Positions 7,131-8,237 of a DNA stretch of 8,237 nt are shown in pieces. The notes beneath the pieces were generated by a model. That model had not been told where the DNA came from. It saw only the letters and a list, made by a program, of their open reading frames with translations, and did not search any database. The position numbers and the translations under genes are program-made. Source of the DNA: Chloroflexota bacterium (lineage in GTDB: Bacteria; Chloroflexota; Anaerolineae; Anaerolineales; UBA4823); NCBI GenBank assembly GCA_021849525.1, contig JAJZSS010000047.1, positions 1 to 8,237 of the forward strand, given 5' to 3'. Positions within the stretch are counted from its first letter, which is position 1; each line of letters starts with the position of its first letter.

Positions 7131-7913
7131 TTAAGTGTCCTGGTAGCGCGAGTCATCCAGGTCCTTGCGCAGGCGTTCTTCTTCGCTCTGGGTGGGGGCG
7201 ACCACAGCCTCCCCGGTTTGCTCCATCTCAGCCAGCTCGGCCGCCCGCAGTGCCTGAGGGCTGGCGCTGTGGACCAGGCTCCATTTCCCGCAGTGCGGGC
7301 AGCGTTCCAGCCGTCCAACCACCAGGTTGGCGCCGATAAGGCTACGGGCGAAGGGCCGGAAGCAGCGTGGGCAGATGGCTCCGCCCAACATGCCATAGTT
7401 ACGCGGCGCTCCCAGGGGCACAGCTTTGGCTTTCCTGCCCAGGATCATTGGGATGGCCCACGAGATCAGCGTCGCCAGAATTATGGCTCCCAGGAGGTAC
7501 CCCAGGATCGTGAACATGGACTTGCGGGCGGCTTCGGCAGACAGGAAGTTAACCCTGATCACGTTGGAATCCAATTCCTGCCCAGCGGCAGTGAATCCTT
7601 TCGCGGTGAGGCTGTGGACTCCGACCGGGTAATTATCGGTCACAAAGCGCAGATCATACGGCTCAGCGGTGACTTCGCCCATTACCTCACCATCGAGATA
7701 AAAGACCACCTTTTCTACCGCCTGGGCCGGCCTGGCTTTGAGGGTGAAATTACCCTGGATATCCCCGGTACCCGTTGAGGAGCCAAAATTACGGCGCAGG
7801 CTCAGGGGGAGGGGTGTTTCGTCCTGGGCGGAAGCCCACGACGCCGCAGAGAAGACGATTCCCAGCAGGCAAAAGATGGCCAGGAACCTTGTGGTGATGA
7901 TTTTTGTTTTCAT
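7131..7913 (-). CDS. Secreted Ig-like/transmembrane/zinc-ribbon protein
   Basis: Encodes 260 residues. Residues 1-29 form a signal peptide with likely cleavage after WASA. Residues about 63-124 match a bacterial Ig-like fold of the Big_7 kind: KVVFYLDGEVMGEVTAEPY, then YPVGVHSLTAKGFTAAG. Residues 133-158 are a single membrane segment. Basic residues (GRKAKA) follow, so the rest should be cytoplasmic. CPRC (181-184) and CPHC (205-208) form a four-cysteine zinc ribbon, followed by an acidic, charged C-terminal tail. The Ig domain would therefore face outward and the zinc ribbon inward. GAGGA six bases before the ATG supports the start. The gene follows the permease tail repeats by 20 bp and precedes the lipoprotein gene by 40 bp, which suggests co-transcription with a transporter. 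I know no characterised homologue; an adaptor or sensor of the transporter is only a guess. Confidence 0.82.
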   Translation of the reverse strand: MKTKIITTRFLAIFCLLGIVFSAASWASAQDETPLPLSLRRNFGSSTGTGDIQGNFTLKARPAQAVEKVVFYLDGEVMGEVTAEPYDLRFVTDNYPVGVHSLTAKGFTAAGQELDSNVIRVNFLSAEAARKSMFTILGYLLGAIILATLISWAIPMILGRKAKAVPLGAPRNYGMLGGAICPRCFRPFARSLIGANLVVGRLERCPHCGKWSLVHSASPQALRAAELAEMEQTGEAVVAPTQSEEERLRKDLDDSRYQDT

Positions 7914-7933
7914 ATTATTTCCTCATTTTATTT

Positions 7934-8008
7934 TTATTTCCAACGCGTCAGGATGGTCTCGCGCTAAAAAAGGCGCACGCGCCGGTTAGCATTATGAATG
8001 TCAATCAT
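7934..8008 (-). pseudogene. Broken permease-tail copy (unit 1)
   Basis: Opens with ATG ATT GAC (8008-8000), aligned with the GTG ATC GAT of the permease, then drifts, and regains VRLF before a TAG at 7964-7966 where the permease has CAG (Gln). Beyond the stop the frame continues RETILTRWK and ends at TAA 7934-7936. The final 27 bases, GAG through TAA, are identical to the true gene end. As it stands it could only give a 14-residue peptide. It lies 20 bp before the Ig/zinc-ribbon start. Confidence 0.75.
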
Positions 8009-8011
8009 CGC

Positions 8012-8089
8012 TCACTTCCAACGCGTTAAGATAGTCTCACGCTGGAAGAGGCGCACGCCCATCAGCACCATGGTGTTATCGATCACCAT
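8012..8089 (-). CDS. 25-codon ORF made of a duplicated permease tail (unit 2)
   Basis: The ATG at 8089-8087 follows the permease TAA (8092-8090) with no gap, so ribosomes could reinitiate. The peptide is MVIDNTMVLM and then GVRLFQRETILTRWK, ending at TGA 8014-8012. Relative to the permease end the last 15 codons differ only synonymously (ACC/ACT, CTG/TTA, AAA/AAG) and in the stop codon, while the membrane-helix half has changed (FAVVQ to NTMVL). There is no separate ribosome site. Whether it is translated is unknown; it may be a relic of a duplicated or deleted paralogous permease gene. Confidence 0.45.
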   Translation of the reverse strand: MVIDNTMVLMGVRLFQRETILTRWK

Positions 8090-8237
8090 TTATTTCCAAC
8101 GCGTCAGGATGGTCTCACGCTGGAAGAGGCGCACACCCATTTGCACCACAGCGAAATCGATCACCAGCAGCACCAGAGCAGCCAGCAAGATGAAATTGCT
8201 GTTGATCCGGAACAGGCCGCTCATCTGGCCAAAAAAG
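8090..8237 (-). CDS. ABC-2 type transporter permease, C-terminal end (partial)
   Basis: The frame is open from the window edge to TAA at 8092-8090, giving 48 visible residues. It begins FFGQMSGLFRINSNF, continues into a strongly hydrophobic membrane helix (ILLAALVLLVIDFAVV) and ends MGVRLFQRETILTRWK. From memory, the GVRLFxRExILTRW ending is typical of ABC-2 type permeases in Chloroflexota and related phyla: a last transmembrane helix followed by a short basic cytoplasmic tail. The substrate cannot be named from this piece, and any ATPase gene would lie beyond the window. It is the first visible gene of the minus-strand operon, and its 3' end is triplicated immediately downstream. Confidence 0.75.
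   Translation of the reverse strand, partial: FFGQMSGLFRINSNFILLAALVLLVIDFAVVQMGVRLFQRETILTRWK

Larger units (their letters stand above)
7934..8167 (-). repeat. Three tandem 78-bp copies of the permease gene's 3' end
   Basis: Stop codons fall at 8090, 8012 and 7934 (lowest base), exactly 78 bp apart, and all three units align over 26 codons without an indel. Unit 3 (8090-8167) is the true end of the permease gene; units 2 (8012-8089) and 1 (7934-8011) are extra copies. By hand count unit 2 matches unit 3 at about 64 of 78 bases and unit 1 at about 54 of 78. Identity concentrates in the last 45 bases, encoding VRLFQRETILTRWK and stop: about 40/45 for unit 2 and 41/45 for unit 1. Units 1 and 2 are each closer to unit 3 than to each other in that part. 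Confidence 0.9.

Noticed and set aside
7091..7396. N-terminal extension of the lipoprotein frame into the zinc-ribbon gene
   Set aside because: The lipoprotein signal and a good ribosome site mark the start at 7090; the extension would overlap the neighbouring gene out of frame.
7026..7778. 250-codon plus-strand frame
   Set aside because: Antisense to both the lipoprotein start and the zinc-ribbon gene, and it has no domain.
7934..8167. CRISPR array
   Set aside because: Repeats are directly adjacent 78-bp coding units with stop codons and no unique spacers.

Overview
The window looks like chromosomal DNA from a GC-rich environmental bacterium. Gene content suggests Chloroflexota, class Anaerolineae: a very long GH13 alpha-amylase-like enzyme, a GH57/DUF3536 protein, an RHS scrap, and an ABC-permease tail ending RETILTRWK beside an Ig/zinc-ribbon membrane protein. 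The taxonomic call is inference from family resemblance, not from a marker gene.

Layout. (1) 2-199, plus strand: the end of an RHS/YD-repeat protein whose motifs are in an unusual order, probably a recombination scar. (2) 310-1746, plus strand: a GH57 glycosidase with a short DUF3536-type C-terminal region. (3) 1747-1916: a convergent intergenic gap holding a long imperfect hairpin and two different blocks of 9-bp tandem repeats. (4) 1917-5456, minus strand: a 1179-residue cytoplasmic GH13 enzyme. Its upstream region (5457-5600) has a strong sigma70-type promoter, a perfect 18-bp palindrome in the leader and several CCTGTA elements. (5) 5605-5661: an intrinsic terminator ending the next minus-strand unit. 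(6) 5693-8237, minus strand, apparently one operon. In transcription order it holds the end of an ABC-2 type permease, two degenerate extra copies of that permease's C-terminal tail, a signal peptide/Ig-like/transmembrane/zinc-ribbon protein, and a beta-propeller lipoprotein.

How the genes fit together. The GH57 and GH13 genes face each other, and neither product has an export signal. Together they suggest intracellular alpha-glucan (glycogen or maltodextrin) turnover, with the GH13 gene under its own regulated promoter. The permease, Ig/zinc-ribbon protein and lipoprotein look like an envelope module: one integral membrane transporter subunit, one bitopic protein with an outer Ig domain and an inner zinc ribbon, and one lipid-anchored beta-propeller.

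The most unusual structure is at 7934-8167. The last 78 bp of the permease gene (26 codons including the stop) are present three times in exact tandem register without indels. The middle copy is an intact 25-codon reading frame whose ATG directly follows the permease stop codon. The outer copy is broken by CAG to TAG. No CRISPR array, tRNA, rRNA or complete mobile element was seen.
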